From assembly GCF_900186125.1 (NCBI RefSeq), contig NZ_FYBQ01000008.1, forward strand, positions 1-64,000: 64,000 nucleotides of DNA. The letters are read 5' to 3'. This document shows, piece after piece, positions 27,185-37,176 of the stretch. The translations under genes and the position numbers were made by a program. The stretch comes from Listeria goaensis (GTDB taxonomy: Bacteria > Bacillota > Bacilli > Lactobacillales > Listeriaceae). Every line of letters starts with the position of its first letter. Position 1 is the stretch's first letter. The notes under the pieces were generated by a model, which saw only the letters and a program-made list of their open reading frames with translations, was not told the DNA's origin and made no database searches.

Positions 27185-27534
27185 GGTACCATCCCGCCAT
27201 CCCATGCTTTTTTTCGCTGCCGCTCTAATTTATCTATTTGTTTTTCTAATTTTTGATTAGTCGAGTGTACCTCTTCTCGAGCTTGAATGATATCTTCCAT
27301 AATTAATTGTTGTTTGTTTTTCAGCTGTAATACTCTTTCATTTGTTTGATATGCTATTTCACCAACTCGCCAAGTTTCTTGAATTTCATTAAAAAGGGAG
27401 TCTTTTTGATAAATATGTTCATCAAATAGTTCTTCTATTTTCTCTAATTGACGTTGCTCTTGTTCAACTTCATATTTCGCTTCTTCCAAGCGAAATAATT
27501 GTTGTGTAAGTTCTTCTGGGGATGTCCCGCTCAC
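27181..27534 (-). CDS. DUF3958-like T7SS targeting helper (Lap2-type)
   Basis: 117 residues from a GTG at 27534 (AGAAGGAG 8 nt upstream). Almost wholly alpha-helical and coiled-coil, rich in Glu, Gln and Lys (EVEQEQRQLEKIEELF). Proteins of this size and place in LXG operons bind the LXG domain and help deliver it to the type VII secretion machine. The stop overlaps the LXG start (ATGA). Confidence 0.72.
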   Translation of the reverse strand: MSGTSPEELTQQLFRLEEAKYEVEQEQRQLEKIEELFDEHIYQKDSLFNEIQETWRVGEIAYQTNERVLQLKNKQQLIMEDIIQAREEVHSTNQKLEKQIDKLERQRKKAWDGGMVP

Positions 27535-27549
27535 CCATATCACTCCTTC

Positions 27550-27831
27550 TCAGTTTAAAGTTGTATAACTTTGTTGCAATTTTTTGTCCATCTCTTCAAA
27601 TTTCTCCGCTACATGCTGAATATTCGCAATATCTTTTTGTAACATATCCATCAAACTAGATATACAATTAATTTCTTGCCTATAAATCATCTTAATCTTT
27701 TCATTTCCTTTTAAAGTAGTCCGTTGATCCGTATCAAAAAACCAATTTTTTTCAAAAGAAGCCATAACATCTCGAAAATTAATAACGTGTTCATCCACAA
27801 CGCTCAAACGGCTTACTATTATTTCGGACAC
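27550..27831 (-). CDS. WXG100-like small T7SS partner (TIGR04197/Lap1-type)
   Basis: 93 residues from a GTG behind GAGGAGGA. A helical protein beginning SEIIVSRLSVVDEH and containing FRDVMASFE, like the small helical-hairpin partners that pair with LXG toxins. First gene of the four-gene cassette; its promoter lies at 27885-27890. The canonical WXG motif is not visible, which is usual for this subfamily. Confidence 0.75.
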   Translation of the reverse strand: MSEIIVSRLSVVDEHVINFRDVMASFEKNWFFDTDQRTTLKGNEKIKMIYRQEINCISSLMDMLQKDIANIQHVAEKFEEMDKKLQQSYTTLN

Positions 27832-28146
27832 TTTTATTCCTCCTCTTTTAAATCAAATAAATATTATGTACTCATAATAACATTATTATACCATATACAG
27901 ATAATAAAATATCGTGTCCAAAATATTAGCATTTTGCAAATAATCCTATTAATAACCAACCATTTTCATCGTACAGAACAATCCAAATTCATCTCCAAAA
28001 AAAGAAACTCACATTTAACATTGATTATTTTTTAATAGATTACCTCTATTTGTTCTGAAAGCTTTGATTTATGTTACTTTATTTTTAATAAATGTGTTAT
28101 CATAATGATGAAATCAATAATTAACAGACTTCAAAAGCCGTATTCT
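27832..28146 (-). promoter_or_regulatory. Promoter region of the T7SS cassette
   Basis: An extended -10, TGGTATAAT, lies with its core at 27885-27890, 54 nt before the first start codon. The remaining ~250 bases are very AT-rich. I see no gene, repeat or tRNA in them. Confidence 0.5.
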
Positions 28147-28190
28147 AAAAAAAGGATGTAACCTGCTCGGTAGCTAGGTTATATCCTTTT
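28147..28190 (-). terminator. Terminator of tagH
   Basis: AAAAGGATATAACCT pairs with AGGTTACATCCTTTT on the minus strand, followed by seven T's, directly after the tagH stop. Confidence 0.88.
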
Positions 28191-28208
28191 CGTTTATTTG
28201 AAATTTGC

Positions 28209-29219
28209 TCAAGCGTTTTGAATTGGTACTTTTTCGTTTGCATCTGCTTGGCTAGTAATCTGCGTTTGTGGTGTACCGTCGGCGAACAAGCCGATGAATG
28301 ATGTGCCACTTGCAACTAAATAGCCGAAGAAAATCGTGAGTGCGGCAATAAAACACGCAATAAATACGTTTGTTTTTGAAATTGTTTTTTGATTTGGCTT
28401 TTTGCGTTCCTCGGAAAGACCTAGGCCAATTTTTTGTTCCTCGCGACGATCCTCGATATATTTTTTCTTTGCCTCTTTGGTAATGCTGTTATACCAATTA
28501 ACAAAATTGATATAGGACTCCGAAACGGTTTCCTTATCGCCATCTTCGCGAATACGACCATAATGCATCCACACAATACGATCACATAAGTTTTTCACTT
28601 GTGTAATAGAATGGCTGACAAAAATAATCGTTTTCCCACGAGCTTTAAATTCATTGATTTTATCAACACATTTTTGATAAAACGTTTGGTCCCCGACGGA
28701 TAACGCTTCATCAATAACGAGAATATCCGGGTCTAAATGGACCGAAATGGCAAAGCCAAGACGCGATTTCATACCACTCGAATAGTTTTTAATGGGTTGG
28801 TTGATGAAATCTCCAATGTCCGCAAAGTCAATAATGGACGGAATTTGCGCTTCAATTTCTTTATTCGTCATGCCGTGCATAAGGAGTTTCAAACGAATAT
28901 TTTCAATTCCAGTAAGAGGACCTTTAAGACCTACTTGAATCGCAATTAAAGATGCCTCACCATTAATTTCTACTTCACCAGAAGTCGGCACGATAACGCC
29001 CGAAATAATACTTGAAATGGTTGATTTCCCAGAACCGTTAATTCCGATAAGTCCCACTGTTTCGCCGTCACGGATTTCGATACTTACATCACGGAGAGCC
29101 CAAAAACTATCGGTTTTTTTATTTAAAAGCGCCGCAGTAATCTTTTCTGTTTTATTTTTAAGTAAATCATATTGTTTTGTGACATGTTTCAGTCTGATTT
29201 TAACAGGTTTATCTGTCAT
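28209..29219 (-). CDS. tagH: Teichoic acid ABC exporter ATP-binding protein TagH-like
   Basis: 336 residues. The ATPase domain spans ~1-245: Walker [10 protein letters not shown], signature [12 protein letters not shown], Walker [14 protein letters not shown]-loop FVSHSI. The wide spacing before Walker A ([19 protein letters not shown]) is typical of polysaccharide/teichoic acid exporters. A charged linker leads to one C-terminal membrane helix (~282-305) and a short outer tail. The partner permease tagG is not adjacent, so it must be encoded elsewhere or replaced. Confidence 0.82.
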   Translation of the reverse strand: MTDKPVKIRLKHVTKQYDLLKNKTEKITAALLNKKTDSFWALRDVSIEIRDGETVGLIGINGSGKSTISSIISGVIVPTSGEVEINGEASLIAIQVGLKGPLTGIENIRLKLLMHGMTNKEIEAQIPSIIDFADIGDFINQPIKNYSSGMKSRLGFAISVHLDPDILVIDEALSVGDQTFYQKCVDKINEFKARGKTIIFVSHSITQVKNLCDRIVWMHYGRIREDGDKETVSESYINFVNWYNSITKEAKKKYIEDRREEQKIGLGLSEERKKPNQKTISKTNVFIACFIAALTIFFGYLVASGTSFIGLFADGTPQTQITSQADANEKVPIQNA

Positions 29220-29357
29220 TTTTATTTCACCATCCGGTAATTTACTTTTTTATAAACTGACATTCCTATTTTACCTAAAGTGGCAAGGAAAGTCTAGGAA
29301 GATTCATTTAGAAAGTGCTATAATGGGCTTAAAATCTGGGTTTTAGAAAGGAAAATA

Positions 29358-29705
29358 ATGATGCCTATGCAAGAATGCAACTTTTATGAACTTGAAATGA
29401 CGCATTTAAACGCCGAAAATCGTTCAACTATGACTGAAATCTTAAATCTGTTAGACGAAAATTACTTGGAGTTTGGTAAATCTGGAAATAAAACGCAAAA
29501 AAAAGATTATTTAAATGCCTCATTGCCGGCTGATCAATATGAAATTTTAGAGTTTGAATCGCATTCATTAGGGCAAAAAAGCCAACTACCAACTTATACG
29601 CTACTAAATCATACAACAAATGAAACAAGCTTGCGTAGCAGCATTTGGAAATATCAAAATGGGCACTGGAAATTATATTTTCATCAAGGAACGCCTGTAA
29701 ATTAA
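29358..29705 (+). CDS. SnoaL/NTF2-like (DUF4440-type) small protein
   Basis: 115 residues, AGGAAA upstream of the ATG; a second ATG follows at once. The pattern LNAENRSTMTEILNLLDENYLEFGKSG near the start and SIWKYQNGHWKLYFHQGTPV at the end is the DUF4440 fold, a small cone-shaped domain. Molecular role unknown. Confidence 0.7.
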   Translation: MMPMQECNFYELEMTHLNAENRSTMTEILNLLDENYLEFGKSGNKTQKKDYLNASLPADQYEILEFESHSLGQKSQLPTYTLLNHTTNETSLRSSIWKYQNGHWKLYFHQGTPVN

Positions 29706-29714
29706 CAGATACGC

Positions 29715-30281
29715 CTAGTTTTGCGAGTCTGATTTCTCCTGAAGCAATTTGTCTTTCAAACTTTTTTCCACATTGTTTCCGTACACGAAAACTTCTGCCA
29801 AAATGAAAAATGCAATCGCTAATAGGAATGTGATTCCGATTGACAAGGAAAAATAATAGCCGGGGATAAAAATCGTATGTAAAAGGGAATATAAAACTTG
29901 TGGGATAATGGCGTAACAGAGCGTTAATGTTGCGATTTTCTTAATACGCTTGACGTTTCTCTCACGAAACGGTGTTTTCCCTTTTGAAAAGCTTCTAAAA
30001 ATTTCACTTGCTAGCCATAATGCACCAACTAGGAATATTAAAGCGATAACGGCAACAAAAAAGCCGATACCAGCTTCAAGTGCTACATTTGTTTTTTCTG
30101 CCGCAACTGAAGAAGACATAGTAAAGCTAAAAGGGCTATTTTCATCAGGAAAATCGTTAAAACTAACTTCTCCCCCCTTTAGCAACATCGTTCCGCTTAC
30201 GATTAATGTACCCGCGTAAATTATCGCTAACAATTTCAAAAATGCATGCAAAAAGTAACTCCATTTTGTTAGTTTCATCAC
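29715..30281 (-). CDS. DUF2975-like membrane protein
   Basis: 188 residues with four predicted membrane helices (~10-33, ~68-92, ~112-135, ~143-170) and an outer loop after helix 1. Helices 2-3 are joined by the basic stretch RSFSKGKTPFRERNVKRIKK, a DUF2975 hallmark. These often sit beside small HTH regulators, but none is here. A 12-nt gap follows the MazG-like gene upstream, so both form an operon. Confidence 0.68.
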   Translation of the reverse strand: MMKLTKWSYFLHAFLKLLAIIYAGTLIVSGTMLLKGGEVSFNDFPDENSPFSFTMSSSVAAEKTNVALEAGIGFFVAVIALIFLVGALWLASEIFRSFSKGKTPFRERNVKRIKKIATLTLCYAIIPQVLYSLLHTIFIPGYYFSLSIGITFLLAIAFFILAEVFVYGNNVEKSLKDKLLQEKSDSQN

Positions 30282-30293
30282 TGTTTCTCCTTT

Positions 30294-30632
30294 TTAGTTT
30301 AATTCCGTATATTTTTGACGGGAAACCTTGCTTTTTTCTATAGGATATTTTGCTTTATTCTTCTCCAATTTGGCTAAAATTAGTTCCTCAATATTTAAAT
30401 TTAAATCAGCTGCCAACATGTAGCTATAAATTAAAACATCTGCAATCTCATCACGAATATTTCCCATGTTTGCTTGAATAGCTTCCTCGCTCGTTTTCCA
30501 CTGGAAATTTTCGAGTAGCTCTGCTGCTTCAATCGACACCGAAAGCGCTAAATCCTTAGGCTTATGAAACTTGCGCCAATCGCGCTCTTCGCGAAAATCA
30601 TTAATTTCTTTCATCACATCACTCATTTTCAA
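30294..30632 (-). CDS. MazG-like nucleotide pyrophosphohydrolase
   Basis: 112 residues, the size of short all-alpha MazG/RS21-C6 enzymes. Metal-binding residues are visible in SIEAAELLENFQW (ExxE) and in RDEIADVLIYSYMLA (ExxD). Such enzymes hydrolyse non-canonical or excess NTPs/dNTPs to monophosphates and protect the nucleotide pool. Confidence 0.85.
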   Translation of the reverse strand: MKMSDVMKEINDFREERDWRKFHKPKDLALSVSIEAAELLENFQWKTSEEAIQANMGNIRDEIADVLIYSYMLAADLNLNIEELILAKLEKNKAKYPIEKSKVSRQKYTELN

Positions 30633-30782
30633 TCCGCCCCTTTTATTTTTATTATAACAAAAATGCAGAACTACAAGATTACATTTTTTAAAACGTGGTA
30701 AAAATGTAATATGTTGAGCAAACTATAAAAATGAGATGAATGTAACTTCTCACAGATTTTAAAAATTTATACGAGGTGTGTC

Positions 30783-33254
30783 ATGAAAAAAATAATTTTT
30801 TACAGCGGGAGCTTTTGTATTCCATTCGGCATTTGTTGTATCGTTTTTTATTCGCTGCACATTGTGCCCTTTGGAGATCAAGCATTTTTAGTGAGTGACA
30901 TTGGTTCACAGTACATGCAATTTTTGCACTTATTTCATAATTTTTTTACAGATGGATTTAGTCTTTATTCTTTTTCAAATGGTATTGGAGATTCTGTTTT
31001 ATCGCTTAGTGGCTACTATTTGGCAAGCCCTTTCAATCTGATTAGCCTCATGTTCAACGAGGCGAATATGCCGATTGCGCTATCTTGGATGATGATTTTA
31101 AAAATTAGTGCGATGGGCTTTTCCATGAGTTATTATTTAGCTAAACACTACAAAACGACCAGTTATTCCATATGGTTATTCTCTACAGCGTATAGTTTTT
31201 GCGGTTTTACCATTGCCTATGGTGTGAATTATATGTGGCTGGATGCACTGGTTTTGCTGCCTTTTGTTGTTTTAGGGCTGGAGAAAATTTGGCTTTTGAA
31301 CCGCGGGACTATGTACGTGATAGCACTTTTTCTTACCATCGTAACAAATTATTATTTAGGTTACATGGTATGCCTTTTTGCGGTTATTTACAGCCTTTAT
31401 TTGTACGCAATCCGCTATAAAAAACGGGAGGACTGGCGCTTTCGCACACTGCTTTCACGAGGGAAAAAATTTGTTTTTTGTTCGCTTTTTGCTGGTTTAG
31501 CGACGAGTTTTATTTTAATCCCGTCTATTTTAGGGATGCTGAATACGGAAAAAACTAACTTTGCGTTTAGTACACTTTTACCTTATCCAAAGTTCTTTGT
31601 TTCTTTCTTGTCGCAATTCGGAGTAGGGACAATTCGGTTTGATTCGCGGCTTGATCACTTACCTACCATTTATTCAGGAATATTGATCACTTTATTTTTC
31701 ATCATGTATTTTTTAATCCGCAGCATTCCTAAACGAGAAAAATTAATTGGTGCTTACTTATTTCTCGCGATTTTTGCTACATTTATCATCGAACTTTTCA
31801 ACACAATTTGGCATATGTTTCAGGCGCCTGCTGGCTTTCCGTACCGTCAGTCTTTTATATTTAGCTTTCTAATTATCGCATTTGCCTATAAAGGTTTTCT
31901 TCATTTCAGGAAATCTTTCGAATCGGTTTATCTTTTTCGGGCAGCTGGAATATTTATCGGCATTCTTATTGCTGGAGAAATCGGGCTGGGCTTTCAAAAT
32001 CTCGTTTTCAAGCAAGAACCATTTTTTGAAGCACAACAAGTGTGGAGTTTACTAGCGTCAGTTGTTTTTATTGGCATTTATGTTCTTTTGCTACTACTAT
32101 GGGCACGAAAAAAAGCCAATTGGCTCCTTGTTTTTCTCGCACTTCTCCTTTTCTTTGAATTAGGCAGCAATTATCGAATGGGTCTTCAAGATGTAGATTT
32201 TGGTAAGCAACATACTTTTTCAACTTTCTCAAAAAATATAGCTTCCTTTATGAATAAACTTAATCCAGGCGATGAACTTTTCAGGGTTCAAACTAAAATT
32301 CCAGGCGCTAAATTAGGTTATGTTGATGTTTATAATGGCTATAATGATGCGATTTCGTTCCATTACGCGGGCACTTCCGCTTACACATCAACATTAAATA
32401 AACAAACACTTGAAACGCTCAAAAATTTAGGTCTTTATTCGAAAAATGAACGGCGCTATAGTTATGTCGATGCAAATCCTGCAATGAACTTATTGCTCAA
32501 TGTGCGCTACCAAATTTCCTATCAAAACGATGCTTTACATGCTGTTCAAAATGCGGAAGCAGTTGGTTCTGGCTTTTTCATCGCTGACGGCAACATAAAA
32601 TTACGTGACGGCGCTGTTTTTTCAAATTTGGAGTCTGTTCTTCAAGGTATTTTACCTAACAAAGAGCCTTATTTAGTGAAAACAACAGAAGAAATCGTCA
32701 CGCGTACAAGCGGCGATGTGCTCATGTACCTGCCTAATGCGGAATTTCGCGCAACTGATGAACTCTACGTAAACGGCAAATTGCATCAAACAAACATCGC
32801 GATTAACTCTAATCAGCTTTATAATCTTGGTTTCTTTAAAAAAGGTGAAAAAATCTCGGTTATGTTTAAACCGAAAAAACGATTTTCAACTGAGAAAATG
32901 GCATTTTATACTCTGGACGAGGCCCGCTTTCAAAATCTCACCCATCATGTAAACTCCGGAGCGCTTCAATTAACGGAAGAAAATGGCGACCATTTGAGTG
33001 GCACTGTCACCGCGCCAAAAGGCAAAAAAGAGCTCTTTTTATCCATTCCGTACGATAAAGCTTGGCAAATTAAAATTGACGGAAAAAACACAACAACTAG
33101 CCAAGTAATGGGCAATTTCACAAGCATTTCAGTCCCGGAAGGAAAACATCAAATTGCGCTTAGCTACCGTCCGAAAATTGTTCCATACAGCATTTTATTT
33201 TCTATTCTTGTTATTGTTGTTGGGCTAATTATTAGACGACGCCAAAAAAAATGA
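30783..33254 (+). CDS. yfhO: YfhO-family membrane glycosyltransferase
   Basis: 823 residues. About a dozen membrane helices fill residues 1-470, with DQAFLVSDIGSQYMQF in the first outer loop, as in YfhO/GT-C proteins. A large C-terminal outer domain (~480-795) and a final helix with an RRRQKK tail follow. Family members glycosylate lipoteichoic acid outside the membrane, using lipid-linked sugars. In Listeria a YfhO-type enzyme acts in LTA galactosylation; which paralogue this is cannot be told here. GAGGTG precedes the ATG. Confidence 0.82.
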   Translation: MKKIIFYSGSFCIPFGICCIVFYSLHIVPFGDQAFLVSDIGSQYMQFLHLFHNFFTDGFSLYSFSNGIGDSVLSLSGYYLASPFNLISLMFNEANMPIALSWMMILKISAMGFSMSYYLAKHYKTTSYSIWLFSTAYSFCGFTIAYGVNYMWLDALVLLPFVVLGLEKIWLLNRGTMYVIALFLTIVTNYYLGYMVCLFAVIYSLYLYAIRYKKREDWRFRTLLSRGKKFVFCSLFAGLATSFILIPSILGMLNTEKTNFAFSTLLPYPKFFVSFLSQFGVGTIRFDSRLDHLPTIYSGILITLFFIMYFLIRSIPKREKLIGAYLFLAIFATFIIELFNTIWHMFQAPAGFPYRQSFIFSFLIIAFAYKGFLHFRKSFESVYLFRAAGIFIGILIAGEIGLGFQNLVFKQEPFFEAQQVWSLLASVVFIGIYVLLLLLWARKKANWLLVFLALLLFFELGSNYRMGLQDVDFGKQHTFSTFSKNIASFMNKLNPGDELFRVQTKIPGAKLGYVDVYNGYNDAISFHYAGTSAYTSTLNKQTLETLKNLGLYSKNERRYSYVDANPAMNLLLNVRYQISYQNDALHAVQNAEAVGSGFFIADGNIKLRDGAVFSNLESVLQGILPNKEPYLVKTTEEIVTRTSGDVLMYLPNAEFRATDELYVNGKLHQTNIAINSNQLYNLGFFKKGEKISVMFKPKKRFSTEKMAFYTLDEARFQNLTHHVNSGALQLTEENGDHLSGTVTAPKGKKELFLSIPYDKAWQIKIDGKNTTTSQVMGNFTSISVPEGKHQIALSYRPKIVPYSILFSILVIVVGLIIRRRQKK

Positions 33255-33280
33255 CTCCCTACGTTTAGGGAGTCATTTTT
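33244..33280. terminator. Bidirectional terminator
   Basis: ATGACTCCCTA pairs with TAGGGAGTCAT, with A's before and T's after. It serves yfhO (plus) and the GNAT gene (minus), overlapping both 3' ends. Confidence 0.85.
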
Positions 33281-33734
33281 ATAAATTTTCGCTTTCATAA
33301 ATTCGCGATTTTTCACCCCACGGATGATAACCATCACCAATATAGCGAAACTGCTGTTTTTCATAGTAGCCAATTAAATTCGTGCAAAGATAGATTTTAG
33401 GAAATCCTAATTGTTTCGCCACTTCTTTCGTATGATCGATGAGAAGCTTGGCGTAATTTCTACCCCGATAAGTTTCTTCGATATACAGTGCACATAGCCA
33501 CGGGTACAAATCCATTCGGCTAATAAAGTCATTCGTGATAAGACCGGCGCAGCCGATAATCTGCTCCCCATCATAGAGCAAGAACCATTGCGGCAGCGGG
33601 CTTTCTGTCTGCATCGCATGCGTTAGACAATCCTCATAAATCGTGCTAGTATCCTCATCGGCCCATTTTGATTGGAAATACTCAATTGCTGGGCGGAGGA
33701 TTTCGGGGTGGGTGCGAATGGATTTTAGTTGCAT
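33279..33734 (-). CDS. GNAT N-acetyltransferase
   Basis: 151 residues with a strong AGGAGG site. The acetyl-CoA loop is in [25 protein letters not shown], and a strand before it is [12 protein letters not shown]. The substrate is unknown. It starts 23 nt after the helicase stop on the same strand, so it may be the third gene of the Nudix-helicase unit, or simply lie downstream. Confidence 0.82.
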   Translation of the reverse strand: MQLKSIRTHPEILRPAIEYFQSKWADEDTSTIYEDCLTHAMQTESPLPQWFLLYDGEQIIGCAGLITNDFISRMDLYPWLCALYIEETYRGRNYAKLLIDHTKEVAKQLGFPKIYLCTNLIGYYEKQQFRYIGDGYHPWGEKSRIYESENL

Positions 33735-33757
33735 TTGGAGAGCCTCCTGACTTCTAA

Positions 33758-36598
33758 TTATAAATTCCTTGTTAACGAATGATATAGTGACGGCTCTATC
33801 TCATTCTCCAATTTCAACAACATATTAACGATGGGCTTATCATCATGAATTTCTTCCTTAAAACTATCTTTAATTGGACTACATTTTCCTAAATAATAGA
33901 ATTCACTTTTATCAGATTCATCTTTTTTTATAAACAAATGCATTTCAAGGTTTTCTTTTTCAATATTTCTAAACTGCATAATATCTTTGGAGTTTAAGTT
34001 TCGTTGCGTTTTAGAGTACCAACTTAATACATCAGGAGCAATTAATGTATCTTTATATTTATAATCTATGGCATCTTTTTCATACGTCACAAAGATTGGA
34101 CAGGTATTATGCTTTATCCTATATCCGTAAATAGTTGATGACTCATCTTTACTCCAATTCATTAATCTACAGAAATCTTTTCTTGTATAGCGTTCATAAA
34201 GTGAGAAACTGCCACCATTTTTGTATCGTTGCCCTCTGCAAAGTCCTGTTTCAATAATATCATCTACTAGAATGCGAAAACTTGAATCACCTTTCATTAG
34301 CGCTACCATTGTATCCGATAGTTCTAACTTCTCACTATCATTTTTAAGCAAAGAAATATGTCTATATGGATTTTTATTATCTGATTTGAAAAACTCGAAT
34401 GTTAACACAGATATTACACTAGAGATAACAGCCTCATCATAGGCAATCCCTCGACTCTGCAATAATGAACTAATTTCTTGCTTAGGTATAAAGCTATATT
34501 CTATTAAGTATTTTAGCACTATTAATTCATGCGTTCTTTTACCTGTTAAGAGCTCTTGTGTCAAGAAGTTTAAGATTTCCTCACCTTCACTCTCAACATA
34601 AAAATTCTCTTTCATAGTTTTTAAAAAGGCATAATAATTCTTTTTCTTACTCGCAATTATGATTGGGTCTATAGAATCATTCTCAATAAAATCTTTGAGT
34701 AGAGGTACTCGATTTAACCTATATTTTAGATCTAAAAATAATTCTTTGAGTTCTTTCATTGAATCTAATGTTGCTACCGTTATAGCTTCATAAACTCGAG
34801 CTTCTGCAATTCTCTCAAAATTGATAACAGATACTCCCGAGAGTACTGTTTTGCTCAAATAATCTTTGAGATTTCCTTTATTTAGAGACTTATCTCCATT
34901 CAAAGCTATTGGGATTAAGAAATTATTTTTGTAATTTCCAATAAAATCTATTACTGTAAGAAATTCTTTCTCTGGATACTTTCTTAACCCTCTACCAAGT
35001 TGTTGGATAAAAACAATGCTAGATTTTGTATGGCGTAACATTATTATCTGATTAATACAAGGGATATCTATTCCCTCACTAAACAAATCAACTGTTACAA
35101 TATAATCTATTTGTCCCTCTTCTAACTCACAAATTACTTTTTCTCGTGTTTTAATGCTATCTTCACCTGTTAAAGCTTTAGTCTTTAGTCCTCTTGCCGT
35201 TAATTCTTCTGCCAGTGACCTTGCTTCCTCTTTTAGACTACAGAAAATTAAACCATGTACTTTATCCCCATCAAATCCATAATAATTAATCTTTTCAATT
35301 ATATGCTCAACTCTCTCTGATTCAATTAAATTTTTCAGCTTTGTATTATCATCCACTACTACACCATCTTTTTCATAATCAACTACCCCAAAATAATAAA
35401 ATGGAACTAGCATATCAGCTTCCAATGCTTCTTGTAAACGGATTTCATAGGCTACATTGAAATCAAATAAATCATAAATATTCAATTCATCAGTACGCTC
35501 GGGAGTTGCCGTCATTCCTAAAAGAAATTTAGGGTTAAAATAGTTTACAATATCTAAATATGAGTTTGCTGCAGCCCTATGTGACTCATCAATGATAATA
35601 TAATCAAAGTATTCTTTTCCGTAGTAGGTTCTAACTTCTTCCTTAGATATTGTTTGCACAGTAGAAAAAAGATATTTAGCCGTATAATCACGTTGATTAC
35701 CCGTTAATATGCCGTAATCTCTCTCATCTCCACCAATAATATCCTTAAAACATTCCAAAGCTTTTAACAATATTTGCTCTCTATGGACAATGAATAAAAA
35801 ACGCTTTGGCTTAACATTTTGAACGTCAAAAGCAGCTAGATACGTTTTTCCTGTTCCTGTTGCAGAAATTACTAAAGCTTTCTTTTCTCCCTGATTTCGT
35901 AAAGTCTCTAACTCAACAAGTGCAACTTTTTGCATACTATTAGGTGCAATAGTCACTTCTGACTTTTCAACTTTTATTTTACCTAATACCTCAGCCTCTA
36001 TTTTTTTCATTTCTAAAAACTTTTTCTCATATTGATTAATCAAGTCAGGAGTTAAATTAACCGCGCTTTTCCATTCATCTTCAAATTGTCCATTTATTTG
36101 TTCAACAACTTTTCCGTTTTCATTCGAACTAATCTTAAAGTTCCATTCATAATTTGTCATTAATGCTGACCTTGTTAAATTTGAACTGCCTATCATAATA
36201 GATTGGTAATTCCCATGATCAAATATATACCCCTTTGAATGGAAACCTTCCGAATCAGAAATTCTCACTTCTAAATTCTTAATTTTCAAAAGTTCTCTAT
36301 ACATCTTTGGACTATTAAATGCAAGATAATTTGAAGTAATGATTCTGCCTTTTACACCCTTAATTGCTAAGTCATATAGTACTGTTTTTAGTGCCGCTAA
36401 CCCTGCATAAGAAATGAAAGCAATTGTAAATGAAAAATTTTTACACACTTTTAATTCAGACTGAAGAACTTCTAGAACTGTTTCATCAGCTTTTTGATTA
36501 TTTATCACCAATCTAGGCGATAGTCTATTTTGTATGTAATCTTGGCCATCAATTAGGCTGGATTGAATCGATTCTTTTAAAGCTTCATTTATATTCAT
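33758..36598 (-). CDS. PLD-nuclease / SF2 helicase / DUF3427 protein
   Basis: 946 residues. Residues ~1-190 form a phospholipase-D-like domain with one HKD motif (H120-S-K122 to D127, followed by IGSSNLT). A superfamily 2 helicase follows: Walker A ATGTGKT (246-252), DESH (337-340), [11 protein letters not shown], and motif [11 protein letters not shown]. The C-terminal third resembles DUF3427, which ends in an HKD-like [16 protein letters not shown] region. Such PLD-helicase fusions are found in defence and genome-maintenance contexts. It is preceded by a Nudix gene at 24 nt. Base composition is clearly AT-richer than yfhO or pnkp nearby, suggesting transfer. Confidence 0.85.
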   Translation of the reverse strand: MNINEALKESIQSSLIDGQDYIQNRLSPRLVINNQKADETVLEVLQSELKVCKNFSFTIAFISYAGLAALKTVLYDLAIKGVKGRIITSNYLAFNSPKMYRELLKIKNLEVRISDSEGFHSKGYIFDHGNYQSIMIGSSNLTRSALMTNYEWNFKISSNENGKVVEQINGQFEDEWKSAVNLTPDLINQYEKKFLEMKKIEAEVLGKIKVEKSEVTIAPNSMQKVALVELETLRNQGEKKALVISATGTGKTYLAAFDVQNVKPKRFLFIVHREQILLKALECFKDIIGGDERDYGILTGNQRDYTAKYLFSTVQTISKEEVRTYYGKEYFDYIIIDESHRAAANSYLDIVNYFNPKFLLGMTATPERTDELNIYDLFDFNVAYEIRLQEALEADMLVPFYYFGVVDYEKDGVVVDDNTKLKNLIESERVEHIIEKINYYGFDGDKVHGLIFCSLKEEARSLAEELTARGLKTKALTGEDSIKTREKVICELEEGQIDYIVTVDLFSEGIDIPCINQIIMLRHTKSSIVFIQQLGRGLRKYPEKEFLTVIDFIGNYKNNFLIPIALNGDKSLNKGNLKDYLSKTVLSGVSVINFERIAEARVYEAITVATLDSMKELKELFLDLKYRLNRVPLLKDFIENDSIDPIIIASKKKNYYAFLKTMKENFYVESEGEEILNFLTQELLTGKRTHELIVLKYLIEYSFIPKQEISSLLQSRGIAYDEAVISSVISVLTFEFFKSDNKNPYRHISLLKNDSEKLELSDTMVALMKGDSSFRILVDDIIETGLCRGQRYKNGGSFSLYERYTRKDFCRLMNWSKDESSTIYGYRIKHNTCPIFVTYEKDAIDYKYKDTLIAPDVLSWYSKTQRNLNSKDIMQFRNIEKENLEMHLFIKKDESDKSEFYYLGKCSPIKDSFKEEIHDDKPIVNMLLKLENEIEPSLYHSLTRNL

Positions 36599-36622
36599 TT
36601 AGGAATCTCCTTCAAATAGATG

Positions 36623-37009
36623 TTATCCTTTAATTCTAGCCACTGCTTCCAAATCTGCTGGTGCCCAATCAATTAAATTCAGTTCATCTCTATCTAACCA
36701 TACAATTTTGTCATGGTCATTTAATTTCATTTCTCCACTAATTATTTTTGAATAAAATACTGTTAAATTAACATCACCAAAGTCATATGAATAAGTACTC
36801 GAACAAATTTCTTCACCTATCTCTAAATCTACATTCATTTCTTCCATTATCTCTCTCTTTAACGCATCTCTAGGCAATTCATTTTCCTCTATCTTTCCAC
36901 CTGGGAATTCCCACAAACCGCCTAAAGATTTATCTTTCTTTCTTCTCGCACACAATACTTTATTTTCTTTTATAATTGCTGCCCCAACAACATTGATTTT
37001 TTTTTTCAT
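36623..37009 (-). CDS. Nudix (MutT-like) pyrophosphohydrolase
   Basis: 128 residues. The Nudix box is GGKIEENELPRDALKREIMEE and following residues, with all catalytic Glu present. WEFPGGK just before it matches 8-oxo-dGTP/CTP-type MutT enzymes. It likely removes damaged or modified nucleotides. First gene of a unit with the helicase. An extended -10 (TGTTATAAT) is at 37045-37050. Confidence 0.88.
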   Translation of the reverse strand: MKKKINVVGAAIIKENKVLCARRKKDKSLGGLWEFPGGKIEENELPRDALKREIMEEMNVDLEIGEEICSSTYSYDFGDVNLTVFYSKIISGEMKLNDHDKIVWLDRDELNLIDWAPADLEAVARIKG

Positions 37010-37044
37010 ATTTTTTTAAGCCCTCACATTTTCATTTTATATTT

Positions 37045-37050
37045 ATTATA
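37045..37050 (-). promoter_or_regulatory. -10 of the Nudix-helicase unit
   Basis: An extended TATAAT on the minus strand, about 36 nt before the Nudix ATG. It follows directly after the terminator of the RNA-repair operon. Confidence 0.5.
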
Positions 37051-37142
37051 ACAAAAAACTTCCATTTTGCAGGTCAAATCAAATTTTTTATTAATTTTTG
37101 AATCACACAAAATCCTTTTGCTTTTAATTGCTTAATTAAAAG

Positions 37143-37170
37143 CAAAAAAGCGTAACTTCTCGTTACGCTT
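37143..37170 (-). terminator. Terminator of the RNA-repair operon
   Basis: AAGCGTAAC pairs with GTTACGCTT around a 5-nt loop, followed by six T's on the minus strand, just past the pnkp stop. Confidence 0.9.
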
Positions 37171-37176
37171 CATAAA

